Positions 6,896 to 14,275 of a stretch of DNA of 64,000 nt are shown here, piece after piece. The number at the start of each line of letters is the position of its first letter. Position 1 is the first letter of the stretch. The stretch lies in the IMG/VR virus record IMGVR_UViG_3300042934_000519, positions 1-64,000 of that record; one strand, 5' to 3'. The notes beneath the pieces were generated by a model. It was not told where the DNA came from. It did no database searches and was given only the letters and a program-made list of their open reading frames with translations. Both the position numbers and the translations under genes were made by a program. Origin of the DNA: a virus.

Positions 6896-6998
6896 AGCAC
6901 TGTATCTCAGTTGGCAGAGACTCTTCCCTGACTGGCCCTTCGGGGTTCGGTCAACCATTTGAAGAAGGTCGGTGGTTCGAATCCATCCAGTGCTACCA
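6896..6998 (+). tRNA. tRNA-like gene D with hairpin inserted in the anticodon loop
   Basis: 103 nt with encoded CCA. The acceptor AGCACTG/CAGTGCT is perfect, the D-arm is TCTC/GAGA, the anticodon stem TCTTC/GAAGA, the variable AGGTC and the T-arm GGTGG TTCGAAT CCATC. The anticodon loop spans 6927-6960 (34 nt instead of 7). It contains its own hairpin, GACTG/CGGTC outside and CCC-TTCG-GGG inside. This is far too short for a group I intron. No anticodon can be assigned. Confidence 0.6.
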
Positions 6999-7006
6999 TG
7001 TAATGT

Positions 7007-7084
7007 CCAATCCCCGTACTCGCCGTCGCTCCTCGGACGCCTTTGAGCATTCCGATAGAGGGGCGAACCGACGACGGGGATTGG
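7007..7084 (+). ncRNA. Structured RNA element closing the tRNA cluster
   Basis: CCAATCCCCGT (7007-7017) pairs perfectly with ACGGGGATTGG (7074-7084), enclosing 56 nt. It is 78 nt long, the size of a tRNA, but has no TTC loop. It starts 9 bases after tRNA-like gene D. Confidence 0.4.
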
Positions 7085-7101
7085 GCTCCCAACACTAGAG
7101 T

Positions 7102-7125
7102 GCGGCCTTAGGGTCGCTTTCTTTT
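7102..7125 (+). terminator. Hairpin followed by T-rich tract
   Basis: GCGGCC-TTAG-GGTCGC (7102-7117) is followed by TTTCTTTT. It may end the tRNA transcript or be part of a longer structured RNA. Confidence 0.45.
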
Positions 7126-7484
7126 GTCGCTGTAACGTGATTGTGCTGAAGCGCGCCTTCGTCCAAAACTTAGCTTCTAACTCCTTTGATCGGGAAATTA
7201 GCAGTGAGGACTCATGCCCGTCGGAAGAGTTGATCACTCGAACTCTGAGGCGGTGGTTGTGAATTCCGGTAGAACCCGAAATCCGGATGGCGTATTCTTG
7301 GCCGCCAAGTGCGGTGCAAGGGATGAAACAGGCGCAGTTGTGGGGACGTTACATTTCGAAGTATTGGCTGGCTGACGGGACCTGTGGAAAGGTTACTGCG
7401 CTAAGCCATAATACCGCGGTCTCGGGTCTTCGGAATTAAGTGGTTGAGTTTCCCCTCAGCTGCAAGAGGCACTATTTCATAAAG
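7126..7484 (+). ncRNA. Gene-free structured region, candidate ncRNA
   Basis: About 360 bases with no supportable ORF on either strand. Local hairpins include GAGTT/AACTC near 7224 and CCGG/CCGG near 7266. It ends at a clear intrinsic terminator (7485-7506), as a transcribed RNA gene would. Family not recognised; I see no RNase P or tmRNA signatures. Confidence 0.4.
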
Positions 7485-7506
7485 GCCTGCCTTCGGGCAG
7501 GCTTTT
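7485..7506 (+). terminator. Intrinsic terminator
   Basis: GCCTGCC-TTCG-GGCAGGC followed by TTTTATT. Confidence 0.85.
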
Positions 7507-7529
7507 ATTCCGTCAGTAAGGAAATCGCC

Positions 7530-7730
7530 ATGACCTTGGAAGAGAAACACGCCAATCGTTACTACATCAAGAAAGTCAAGTGGCACCCGTGGGGCTGGGT
7601 AACTCTCTGTGGGGATGGAACGTTCCCAATCCATCGCGGTACCTACCTGCAATGTTTGCGCTACGCCAATCAGCTTCAGACAGCTTTCTACGATGGACTG
7701 TACGTCGGTCAGACCAAAGACAAGCTGTAA
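7530..7730 (+). CDS. Small hypothetical protein
   Basis: 66 aa from ATG 7530, with AAGGA at 7518-7522. Rich in aromatic residues (KKVKWHPWGWVTLCGDG, HRGTYLQCLRYANQLQ). No family recognised. It is the first gene after the tRNA region. Confidence 0.65.
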   Translation: MTLEEKHANRYYIKKVKWHPWGWVTLCGDGTFPIHRGTYLQCLRYANQLQTAFYDGLYVGQTKDKL

Positions 7731-7776
7731 CGTGCACCGTATCCTATGCCCTTTTGTAATTCTCTAGGTATTGGAT

Positions 7777-8394
7777 ATGAAAACGCCTTTATTGGGGGCG
7801 GCTGGTCGTAAGAAACCAGTGACGCCTCCACCAGCATACGGCGACACCACAGCAGGCTTTTACGGGCAGCGCGCTGAGGAAGACGTCATCAGTGCTTCGG
7901 CACTGGCCAGTGCGGTCGGTTTGAATATCGGCGTAGTGGTGACAGATGTTAAACCCAGTTGGCTGAAGTTTGCCTTGGATGGCAAAGAAGTGTTTCTGGC
8001 CACCCGTGCCTTTCGACACTCCATCACATGGGATCAGCTGTACAACAAGGGATTGTGTTTTGATGTGCTGGGGACTCAGGGAAAACCGACAGCGGTTAAC
8101 CTACTCGCCCAGAACGCGCAAGTGACCATCAAGGGAATTCGTTATCGGGTCAGAAACATGACCATTGATGAATGGAATCGCTTGGTTGTCCCATTGCGTG
8201 AATGGTCTCCAGGGACGTTGTCTTTAATGAACATCGGTAACGTTCCTGCTGGAGCACGCTGGATGCTGAACTACGTGAATAACGTAAACGCCCGTGCTTG
8301 GCGGGGATGGACCAGCCTTACCACCGCGGGGAGTAACCCTTCCAACACCGGCGGTAGCTCCATGGGGTGGTCACCGATGCTTGAACCAATCTGA
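7777..8394 (+). CDS. Adhesin paralogue with GWxPxLE domain
   Basis: 205 aa. ATG 7777 was chosen because it gives MKTPLLGAAGRKKPV, the N-terminal tag shared with the genes at 1525, 8542 and 10425. A single domain follows, with PSWLKFALDGKEV, RAFRHSITWDQL, EWNRLV, RAWRGWTSL and a final MGWSPMLEPI. It is homologous to the repeats in the gene at 1-942 and to the protein at 8542. Likely a virion-surface or receptor-binding protein. It has its own terminator downstream. Confidence 0.7.
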   Translation: MKTPLLGAAGRKKPVTPPPAYGDTTAGFYGQRAEEDVISASALASAVGLNIGVVVTDVKPSWLKFALDGKEVFLATRAFRHSITWDQLYNKGLCFDVLGTQGKPTAVNLLAQNAQVTIKGIRYRVRNMTIDEWNRLVVPLREWSPGTLSLMNIGNVPAGARWMLNYVNNVNARAWRGWTSLTTAGSNPSNTGGSSMGWSPMLEPI

Positions 8395-8408
8395 TCCCCT
8401 TCACGAGA

Positions 8409-8430
8409 GTCCGCCTACGGGCGGGCTTTT
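8409..8430 (+). terminator. Intrinsic terminator with TATGCCG box
   Basis: GTCCGCC-TACG-GGCGGGC followed by TTTTATGCCG. Confidence 0.85.
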
Positions 8431-8541
8431 ATGCCGAATCTTATGAATGTTAGACGAGAACGATGGAGAAACGTGTTCCTTCCTTACGTCTGATGTGTAG
8501 CCGTGGAGCGGGCTTCCCTATCCTCAATATTGGTAAACATA

Positions 8542-9198
8542 ATGAAATCGCAAGTAATGGCAGCAGCCCGTGTACTGTCAACCCATAAGCCAAAGGACTA
8601 TGGCCCTGGACCTTCCATCATTCTTTCGGGGGACGAGAAGCTTGGTTATTTTGGCCAAGTGGCTGCGAGCCTTGTAGCAACCTCAGCTGAACTGACCGCG
8701 CTGGCGGGCTACACACAGGGCAGTGCAATTTCAGACACCTCTCCAACGTGGCTGAAGTTCATTGACAACGGAAAGGTTCTTTTCGTTTCCAAACGCCCTT
8801 TACGTCACAGCGTCACGGTTGAAGAGATGCAGCGACTGGGTATCCGTTTGGGTAAAGAGATTACCCTCAAAGGCCGACAGTTCAAGATTCGCCTCATGAC
8901 CGGTGGTAACGCCGACCCAGCCACGGCAGCTGGGGGTGAATGGAATCGGTTGATGTACCCTGTCTGCGTAGCTCGACCAGCGGGTGTTCCTGCATGGGCC
9001 GCTTTCTCTCCAGCCGATTTGGGCATCAACACTGACTCTTCTTCAGGTGGGGCGACGTTCTGTCAGGAGAAATGGGCCAGTAACAACTATTACACCATCC
9101 GAGGCTTTACCGGGCTTACTTACGCCGGGGGTGGTAACAACATTGGGTCTAACGGCGGGGTCTTCGGTTGGCGTCCCGTGCTCGAACTCATCTTGTAA
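8542..9198 (+). CDS. Adhesin paralogue with GWRPVLEL domain
   Basis: 218 aa from ATG 8542; longer in-frame starts exist, but this one restores the shared N-terminal tag (MKSQVMAAARVLS). The ribosome site is weak. The domain order matches the paralogues: PTWLKFIDNGKV, RPLRHSVTVEEM, GEWNRLMYPV, FCQEKW, FTGLTYAGG and a terminal FGWRPVLELIL. Function as a fibre-tip or baseplate adhesin is inferred. Confidence 0.7.
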   Translation: MKSQVMAAARVLSTHKPKDYGPGPSIILSGDEKLGYFGQVAASLVATSAELTALAGYTQGSAISDTSPTWLKFIDNGKVLFVSKRPLRHSVTVEEMQRLGIRLGKEITLKGRQFKIRLMTGGNADPATAAGGEWNRLMYPVCVARPAGVPAWAAFSPADLGINTDSSSGGATFCQEKWASNNYYTIRGFTGLTYAGGGNNIGSNGGVFGWRPVLELIL

Positions 9199-9216
9199 CT
9201 TTTAAGTAGGTGCCTC

Positions 9217-9906
9217 ATGTCCTTGTACACTTTGCTGATCTCAGCTAACAAAACTCACAAGCAATCGACCAGTACGCTGTCGATCAAAAACCCCAAAGTA
9301 GGCCAAGACGGCATCTACCAGATCTACGACGATGCGGGTAATACTTTCCCCGCCTGGGTAGACATGACCACGGACGGCGGGTACTGGATTCAAGTCCTTC
9401 GCTGGAGTACACCCCTTGCGGCGGGTAACATGTCGCCCATGAACAAACAGCTGGTTAAAGGACAAGCCATCTCGGGGTTCTCGGCTGTACCCGGTAGTTA
9501 CCCGTCGATTCCTGCGGGCAAGATTGGCGCTAACCCGGCCAACGAGTTCCTGTTCCAAAACGAACACGCGCAATGGAAGACGCTGTACGGCAACTGGCAG
9601 CGTGGCAACCTCTTCCCAGCAGGCACTACGTCGATTCAACCCGGCGTACCGATCCCGGTGGTCACCTCCATTGGCAACAAGAACTTCTGGGGTGCACGCG
9701 GCGGTTGGAACTTGGTCACCGACATGACCTCGCTTCAGTTCTCGTTCTGGACTCAAGCAGGCGCGGGCGGACCATGTGGTGGTTCTGGTGTAGTTGGTAA
9801 CAACAAGTGCTGCCCGATGGCGGACAACGGGGCGTACTCGTCTCACTGCGACTACACCAACCTCAAACGCGCATACCTGCGCGCATCCAACTACCCAAAG
9901 AAGTAA
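9217..9906 (+). CDS. Fibrinogen-like (FReD-type) lectin domain protein
   Basis: 229 aa with AAGTAGG before ATG 9217. Residues 32-58 (DGIYQIYDDAGNTFPAWVD, then MTTDGGYWIQV) match the start of fibrinogen C-terminal domains (SG-YTI, DMTTDGGGW). The C-terminus has a Cys cluster and a WGARGGWN segment. These domains usually bind acetylated sugars. It sits in the adhesin block but lacks the MK[ST]xLL tag of its neighbours. Confidence 0.7.
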   Translation: MSLYTLLISANKTHKQSTSTLSIKNPKVGQDGIYQIYDDAGNTFPAWVDMTTDGGYWIQVLRWSTPLAAGNMSPMNKQLVKGQAISGFSAVPGSYPSIPAGKIGANPANEFLFQNEHAQWKTLYGNWQRGNLFPAGTTSIQPGVPIPVVTSIGNKNFWGARGGWNLVTDMTSLQFSFWTQAGAGGPCGGSGVVGNNKCCPMADNGAYSSHCDYTNLKRAYLRASNYPKK

Positions 9907-9937
9907 ATAAAAACCAACTTGGGTGTATTATATGTAG
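9905..9937 (+). promoter_or_regulatory. Candidate promoter (A-block, 17 bases, TATGT)
   Basis: AAATAAAAA (9905-9913) is followed by ATTATATGTAG (9927-9937). The same ATTATATGTAG occurs at 46236-46246. Confidence 0.35.
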
Positions 9938-9959
9938 AGTAGACTCAGATCACCTACGG

Positions 9960-9994
9960 CACTCCTCCTGCTCGTTCGCGACGAGTAGGGGGTG
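9960..9994 (+). terminator. Hairpin with TATGCCG box
   Basis: Imperfect stem with core CTCGT/ACGAG (9971-9985), extended to CAC/GTG at the base, followed by TATGCCG and a T-rich tract. It lies between a candidate promoter and the next gene, so a short leader RNA is possible. Confidence 0.5.
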
Positions 9995-10055
9995 TATGCC
10001 GTGTGCATTCTTTTATCCCTATGTAAACGTATACTGTACAGAAACGGAGGTTACC

Positions 10056-10388
10056 ATGTCTGAACTCATTCACCATCAGCCACCAGTCCTGACCTTCGAC
10101 GGTCACGTCCCCGCGGTCAAGGGCTACTACAACCTGTACGATGCGTTTGCTGAATCGGGTGTCCAGTTGAGCGACCAGATGGCAAAGATCGAATTGATCT
10201 CGCTACTGGACGATAATCTTGAAGAGTCGTTCAAGGACAACGGCAGTGCACAGTACGCCTTTCGTGCCACGTACCAGTACGGGCCTATCAGCGGACGGCT
10301 GGATCATGAGACGGGTGTCTTGACCCTGAACACCTATAAACAGGTGCCGCACATCAAACTGAGGTTGCGGCTGCACGTCTGGCGCTAA
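10056..10388 (+). CDS. Hypothetical protein
   Basis: 110 aa from ATG 10056, with a strong ACGGAGG at 10044-10050. Acidic N-terminal half and a beta-rich end (HIKLRLRLHVWR). No family recognised. Placed between two adhesin genes. Confidence 0.7.
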   Translation: MSELIHHQPPVLTFDGHVPAVKGYYNLYDAFAESGVQLSDQMAKIELISLLDDNLEESFKDNGSAQYAFRATYQYGPISGRLDHETGVLTLNTYKQVPHIKLRLRLHVWR

Positions 10389-10424
10389 TCGTATGCGATA
10401 ATGCACACTGCCTAGGCTAGCGCA

Positions 10425-11069
10425 ATGAAAACGCCTCTCTTAGCGGCCAAGGTTCCTAAGCCGCCCGTTGATCCATCCATCCTCGTTAATATCCCCTTTG
10501 ATAAAGATCATCTCGATACCGTGGGTAACACCACACTGGCGATCTTTGGCTATCCGAACAACGTGCCAACCATTGAACAAGTAGGTGGACGCGGCGCGCT
10601 AAGAGTGACGGCTAACCAAGGGATCACCTACACGGTCATTCCCGGCAAGCCTCGGTTGTTCAACACCCCGCACTGGCGCATGGAGTTTGAAGTGATGTTG
10701 GTCAACCCAACACAGTTCAAGCACGAGACAGTGATTGCGTTTCGTAAGGCCAGCAACCTGTCCGATTACATGTTCTTCTTCTGGAAGAGGGCTCAGAACA
10801 GCCATCGGTTCCAAGTGACCGGTTCGTCGTGGAAAGTTGAGACAGCCCCCATGTTTGCCGACACCACGACGATGTCCGTCAATGTCTGGCGTAAGTTTGC
10901 CATTGAGCGGACTGAAGCGGACAACACCATGCGTTTCTATGTGAACGATGTCCTCATGGGCAGTCGGGTCACCAGCATCGACCTCAGCTGTGATGTGATT
11001 GAACTCATTAAGGCTGCGTCTCCAGACTTCTTCAATGGCTGGATTCGTAACCTGAAGATCACTCGATAA
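10425..11069 (+). CDS. LamG-like lectin domain protein
   Basis: 214 aa. The N-terminus MKTPLLAAKVPKPPVDP carries the tag shared with 1525, 7777 and 8542. The rest is one concanavalin-A/LamG-like jelly roll: ALRVTANQG, WRMEFEVML, VNVWRKFAIERTEADN, MRFYVNDVLMGS and the final FNGWIRNLKI. It is a single-domain relative of the protein at 1525. Likely an adhesin that binds surface glycan. Confidence 0.7.
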   Translation: MKTPLLAAKVPKPPVDPSILVNIPFDKDHLDTVGNTTLAIFGYPNNVPTIEQVGGRGALRVTANQGITYTVIPGKPRLFNTPHWRMEFEVMLVNPTQFKHETVIAFRKASNLSDYMFFFWKRAQNSHRFQVTGSSWKVETAPMFADTTTMSVNVWRKFAIERTEADNTMRFYVNDVLMGSRVTSIDLSCDVIELIKAASPDFFNGWIRNLKITR

Positions 11070-11135
11070 AGTCGGGTAATTAATTACAGCTGGAAAGGAT
11101 GGTGTGTAGATAACTCATTTTACAAAGGAAGGCTC

Positions 11136-11927
11136 ATGACTCACGAATACGTTAGCAACAAGATCGTCACCGCGTGGCCACAAGAGAAAGATGGCGCTGC
11201 TGGTTACGGTGTCAAGTACGAATCCGGCCACATCAGCTGGAGCCCTAAAGAGATCTTCGAGAAGTCGAGCGTCTCCATCGGCAACATCGCACACCTGCCG
11301 CCGCATCAACAACGTGTACTGGCTGAGAAAGTTCAGCTGGACGCGCGCATCAAAGCGCTCAAGTCGTTCTTGGCTATGCCTGTGGTCGTGCTGCCACCGT
11401 ACGAGCTTCAGCTCATGAACCTTCAACTGGGGCACATGGAAGAGTACTCCAAAATCCTCGACCTGCGCATCGGCGAGTTCGGTATCACCAAGCTGGGCAT
11501 GAACGACAGCTGGCTGCGTGAGAAGGTCGAAGAGCAACAGGCCGGTGACAGCCGCACCCAGTTCCAGAATGACTGGACTGCTGGTCCCGATCCGATCCCG
11601 TTCAAGCTGGACCTCAAGGCTCAGCAGGTCAATGCTTACGCACTGACCGACCCGAACGCGGAAATGGACAGCACCGATTCGCTGAACTACGTGGACGTGC
11701 GCAAAGTCTTCGACAGCGTCGGCAACGTACTGCCTTTCACCACCAACAAGGTGGAAGGCACACCGGTGTTCATGAACCGTTTCGCCGTGACCGGCCCTGA
11801 GTTCGACTTCTACGTCGAAGCCAACCTGCAACGCGGCACGGTGGAAATCGTCATCAATCAGGCAGCGCCTGGTCTGAGCGTCGAGTTCATTGCTCAGCGC
11901 ATCAACCACAACCGCCGTCAGGGTTAA
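11136..11927 (+). CDS. crAss001_48-like domain phage protein
   Basis: 263 aa. The N-terminal part reads GVKYESGHISWSPKEIFEK, a short module often seen in phage proteins of unknown role. It is followed (residues 50-115) by PHQQRVLAEKVQLDARIKAL and a helix pair ending in RIGEFG, the pattern of crAss001_48-related proteins. The C-terminal 130 residues are unassigned. Function unknown; probably an early, non-structural protein from its context. Confidence 0.65.
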   Translation: MTHEYVSNKIVTAWPQEKDGAAGYGVKYESGHISWSPKEIFEKSSVSIGNIAHLPPHQQRVLAEKVQLDARIKALKSFLAMPVVVLPPYELQLMNLQLGHMEEYSKILDLRIGEFGITKLGMNDSWLREKVEEQQAGDSRTQFQNDWTAGPDPIPFKLDLKAQQVNAYALTDPNAEMDSTDSLNYVDVRKVFDSVGNVLPFTTNKVEGTPVFMNRFAVTGPEFDFYVEANLQRGTVEIVINQAAPGLSVEFIAQRINHNRRQG

Positions 11928-11943
11928 TCCCCTCGTGTAAGGT

Positions 11944-11961
11944 GCTCTCCTTCGGGAGAGC
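11944..11961 (+). terminator. Intrinsic terminator
   Basis: GCTCTCC-TTCG-GGAGAGC followed by GCTTTATGC. Confidence 0.8.
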
Positions 11962-11994
11962 GCTTTATGCTATGAGTGCACAATCTTTCAGTGC

Positions 11995-12013
11995 TACATT
12001 ACAAACGGGAACA
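11995..12013 (+). promoter_or_regulatory. Candidate phage promoter (TACATTA class)
   Basis: TACATTACAAACGGGAACA, 45 bases before the gene at 12058 and directly after a terminator. It matches the ATACATTA-nnnn-CGtGAAtA motif found at seven other gene starts here. Confidence 0.55.
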
Positions 12014-12057
12014 TACCCGTACTGCCAACACTTACACAACTCCAGAGGGTACTAACC

Positions 12058-12471
12058 ATGATGAGTCAAGGAATCAGTCTGATCCTCGTCGATGACGAGA
12101 ATGAAATCCCGAGTTTGTTGCCGTTGCTGCACATTGACAACGTCGTGGCGTTGGACGACATGATCAACCACCTCGACACGCTGTACGACGAAGTGTTCTA
12201 CGTGCTCTTCACAGGCCCTGAGAGCGCTGCTGAGAAGTACCTGCACATGTACAACGTCCGTCGGGCAATCGTTGTCCACAGCGGCAAAGCGAAAGCCCAC
12301 GGGCGTGACCTGACGTGGATCAAAGCGGTATTAGGCAATAGCAAGCGTGAAGTGGTGCGGGGTGTGCTCCCTGAACCCAAGTTGAACTTAGGTTTCTTGG
12401 ACCGCTCAGGTGGCTTCTCGCAACCTGAAGAGAAAGATGACCCGTATGCAGAGTTGGGCTACCGGCGATAA
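12058..12471 (+). CDS. Hypothetical acidic protein
   Basis: 137 aa. AGAGGG precedes two consecutive ATGs (12058 and 12061). The start (SLILVDDENEIPSLLPLL) resembles a Rossmann-type or receiver-type first strand, but no phospho-acceptor pattern can be secured. The C-terminus is charged. Its own promoter and terminator flank it, so it is a monocistronic unit. No function recognised. Confidence 0.7.
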   Translation: MMSQGISLILVDDENEIPSLLPLLHIDNVVALDDMINHLDTLYDEVFYVLFTGPESAAEKYLHMYNVRRAIVVHSGKAKAHGRDLTWIKAVLGNSKREVVRGVLPEPKLNLGFLDRSGGFSQPEEKDDPYAELGYRR

Positions 12472-12475
12472 CACT

Positions 12476-12503
12476 AGAGGCAGGGGCATTTGCCCCTGCC
12501 TCT
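12476..12503 (+). terminator. Intrinsic terminator with TATGCCG box
   Basis: Perfect 13-bp stem (12476-12488 with 12491-12503) followed by ATGCCGTCTCTTTTCTTTT. Confidence 0.9.
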
Positions 12504-12543
12504 ATGCCGTCTCTTTTCTTTTGGACTGTAAAAACAAATGGCC

Positions 12544-12564
12544 ATACATTATTCTCTGGAGTAA
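12544..12564 (+). promoter_or_regulatory. Candidate phage promoter (ATACATTA class)
   Basis: ATACATTATTCTCTGGAGTA, 48 bases before ATG 12613, right after a terminator. Confidence 0.6.
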
Positions 12565-12612
12565 AGCAGTGTGCATGCTCATCCCTTAAGCAACTAAGAA
12601 GGATACTCTGTC

Positions 12613-12972
12613 ATGTCCGTACGTGTAAAAGCCGTTACACTGGAAATCCAACCAACTTCGGAACGCGTTAACCTGCGCCAAGTCCTCACTGGCCTGAACC
12701 TGTGTGGTCATCTGACCCCTATCCAGGTCAACCACGAACTGCTGCTCAAGAACAACCCGCACACGCAGATCGACCTCAGCGGTTCGGTGCTGACGTTCAA
12801 GAACAAGTTCGACCGTGCGATCGAGGTGGAGATCAGCATCTCGGAGCCACCGGCCAATACCAGCCCTCACCAACCGGGTCGTCCTGCTGACGCTGAGCGT
12901 CCGTGCAGCGAGATCCCATTGCCAGGTGGCGGTGAGTGCGTGCTCAAGGAAACCGAAGAAGACAAGCAGTAA
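12613..12972 (+). CDS. Hypothetical protein
   Basis: 119 aa from ATG 12613, with GAAGGAT upstream. Residues 1-80 look like a compact alpha/beta domain, followed by a Pro/Ser/Glu-rich tail. First gene of a plus-strand run led by the promoter at 12544. No family recognised. Confidence 0.65.
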   Translation: MSVRVKAVTLEIQPTSERVNLRQVLTGLNLCGHLTPIQVNHELLLKNNPHTQIDLSGSVLTFKNKFDRAIEVEISISEPPANTSPHQPGRPADAERPCSEIPLPGGGECVLKETEEDKQ

Positions 12973-13040
12973 CATGCTACACGTCTACAGCCGATGCGGG
13001 TCGGCTGTAGATCCCTAACCACATTTAAAGGAAAGCTCTC

Positions 13041-13673
13041 GTGAAACACGCAACCATCTATGCATTTGGTTCAGACAACGCTGGACAGATCCAGAAGTAC
13101 CTGGACAGCGACGTCTACAAACAACTGGCGGCTGACACTGGCGCTACCTTGGACATGTTTTTCGGTCCTCTGAGCAAAGCGCCATTTGACGTGGTCATTG
13201 CGCCGGGCAACAGCTACGGCATCATGACCGGTGGCTTCGATCAGGGTCTGGTGGACCTGTTCGGGGAGAAGCTTCAGAACCGTGTGCAACATGTCATCCG
13301 CACCAAACACGCCGGTGAACTGAACGTGGGTGCAGCCATCTTTGTCAAGTGCATGGACGAAGAGAACCGCCACTGCGCGTATGCTCCCACGATGAGGACG
13401 CCTAAAGAACTGCCTCGTAACAGCGACATTCCGTACATGGCCACGCGCGCTGCGCTGCTCATGATCGATAAAGCCGACATTGGCCCGGAACCCCAGATCC
13501 TCATCCCGTTGATGGGTGTAGGCACTGGTGGTCTCGACGTCAAATACGTGCTCATCCAGATTCACATGGCGCTTGGCAGTATTGCCAATCCGCGCAACGT
13601 GACCAACCTCAACGACGGCCAAGACATTGATCAAGCGATCACGGTCTACGGCGCAGCCTCTCGTTTCCGTTAA
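13041..13673 (+). CDS. Macrodomain (ADP-ribose-binding) protein
   Basis: 210 aa with GTG start at 13041 after AAAGGAAAG. Residues 49-66 (FDVVIAPGNSYGIMTGGFD) give the macrodomain loop with N57 and the G..M.GG pattern. AGELNVGAAIFV (91-102), CAYAPTMRTP (112-121) and ILIPLMGVGTGGL (153-165) follow in the expected order. Macrodomains bind ADP-ribose and many remove it from proteins or nucleic acids. In a phage this could undo host ADP-ribosylation or bind NAD-derived signals; that role is inference. The next gene starts 10 bases on. Confidence 0.82.
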   Translation: MKHATIYAFGSDNAGQIQKYLDSDVYKQLAADTGATLDMFFGPLSKAPFDVVIAPGNSYGIMTGGFDQGLVDLFGEKLQNRVQHVIRTKHAGELNVGAAIFVKCMDEENRHCAYAPTMRTPKELPRNSDIPYMATRAALLMIDKADIGPEPQILIPLMGVGTGGLDVKYVLIQIHMALGSIANPRNVTNLNDGQDIDQAITVYGAASRFR

Positions 13674-13682
13674 GGAGCCATC

Positions 13683-14243
13683 ATGGCAACTGTACGTCAA
13701 TCCGCTGGTCATGCGATCAGCCATTTCTTCACCGTGTTCGTCCCACTGGCATTTCTGATGAATGTCTTCTTCCCTGTGCAGAATGTGTTTCGCAAACTGT
13801 GGTGGAAAGCGTGGGGCCATAACCCTGATGAGAACATTGGGTTTCATCTCGACAAATTGAGCTTTGACCACAACTGGCACAACCGCGCCGTGATCACCCA
13901 GATCGTGGCGGGCATGGCCAAGTTGTTCTACAGCGATCCGATGACCAGCATCGCTGTGAAGATGTACAACGATTACCGTTTCCATCAATACCAGCCGTAC
14001 GACGTCTGGGCACCCATTGACGTCTGGGCTCAACTGGAACAACCCGGCAAAGCCATTATCGACTGGTTCATTGATGTCGAAGGCATGCCGCGCTCGCGTC
14101 TGGACTACATGCTCAAGTCCAACCCGAACTTCGTCGAATGGTACACCGAAGCGATCGAAACCAAGATGCTCGACGAAGAAGGCTACGAAGCCCTCAAGGC
14201 GTCGAACAAAGCCAAGCGTGAAGCTGAATGTACTGTGCCGTGA
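13683..14243 (+). CDS. Hypothetical membrane-associated protein
   Basis: 186 aa. AAGGAG precedes ATG 13683. The hydrophobic segment at residues 12-32 (AISHFFTVFVPLAFLMNVFF) is followed by a long soluble part rich in W, Y and H. Part of the run led by the macrodomain gene. Family unknown. Confidence 0.65.
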   Translation: MATVRQSAGHAISHFFTVFVPLAFLMNVFFPVQNVFRKLWWKAWGHNPDENIGFHLDKLSFDHNWHNRAVITQIVAGMAKLFYSDPMTSIAVKMYNDYRFHQYQPYDVWAPIDVWAQLEQPGKAIIDWFIDVEGMPRSRLDYMLKSNPNFVEWYTEAIETKMLDEEGYEALKASNKAKREAECTVP

Positions 14244-14275
14244 CGTGGCCGCAGTATCCGCACCGGGAACCTGAA

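Noticed and set aside
7126-7484. tmRNA or RNase P RNA
   Set aside because: No tag-peptide frame, no tRNA-like ends and no RNase P core signatures could be found.
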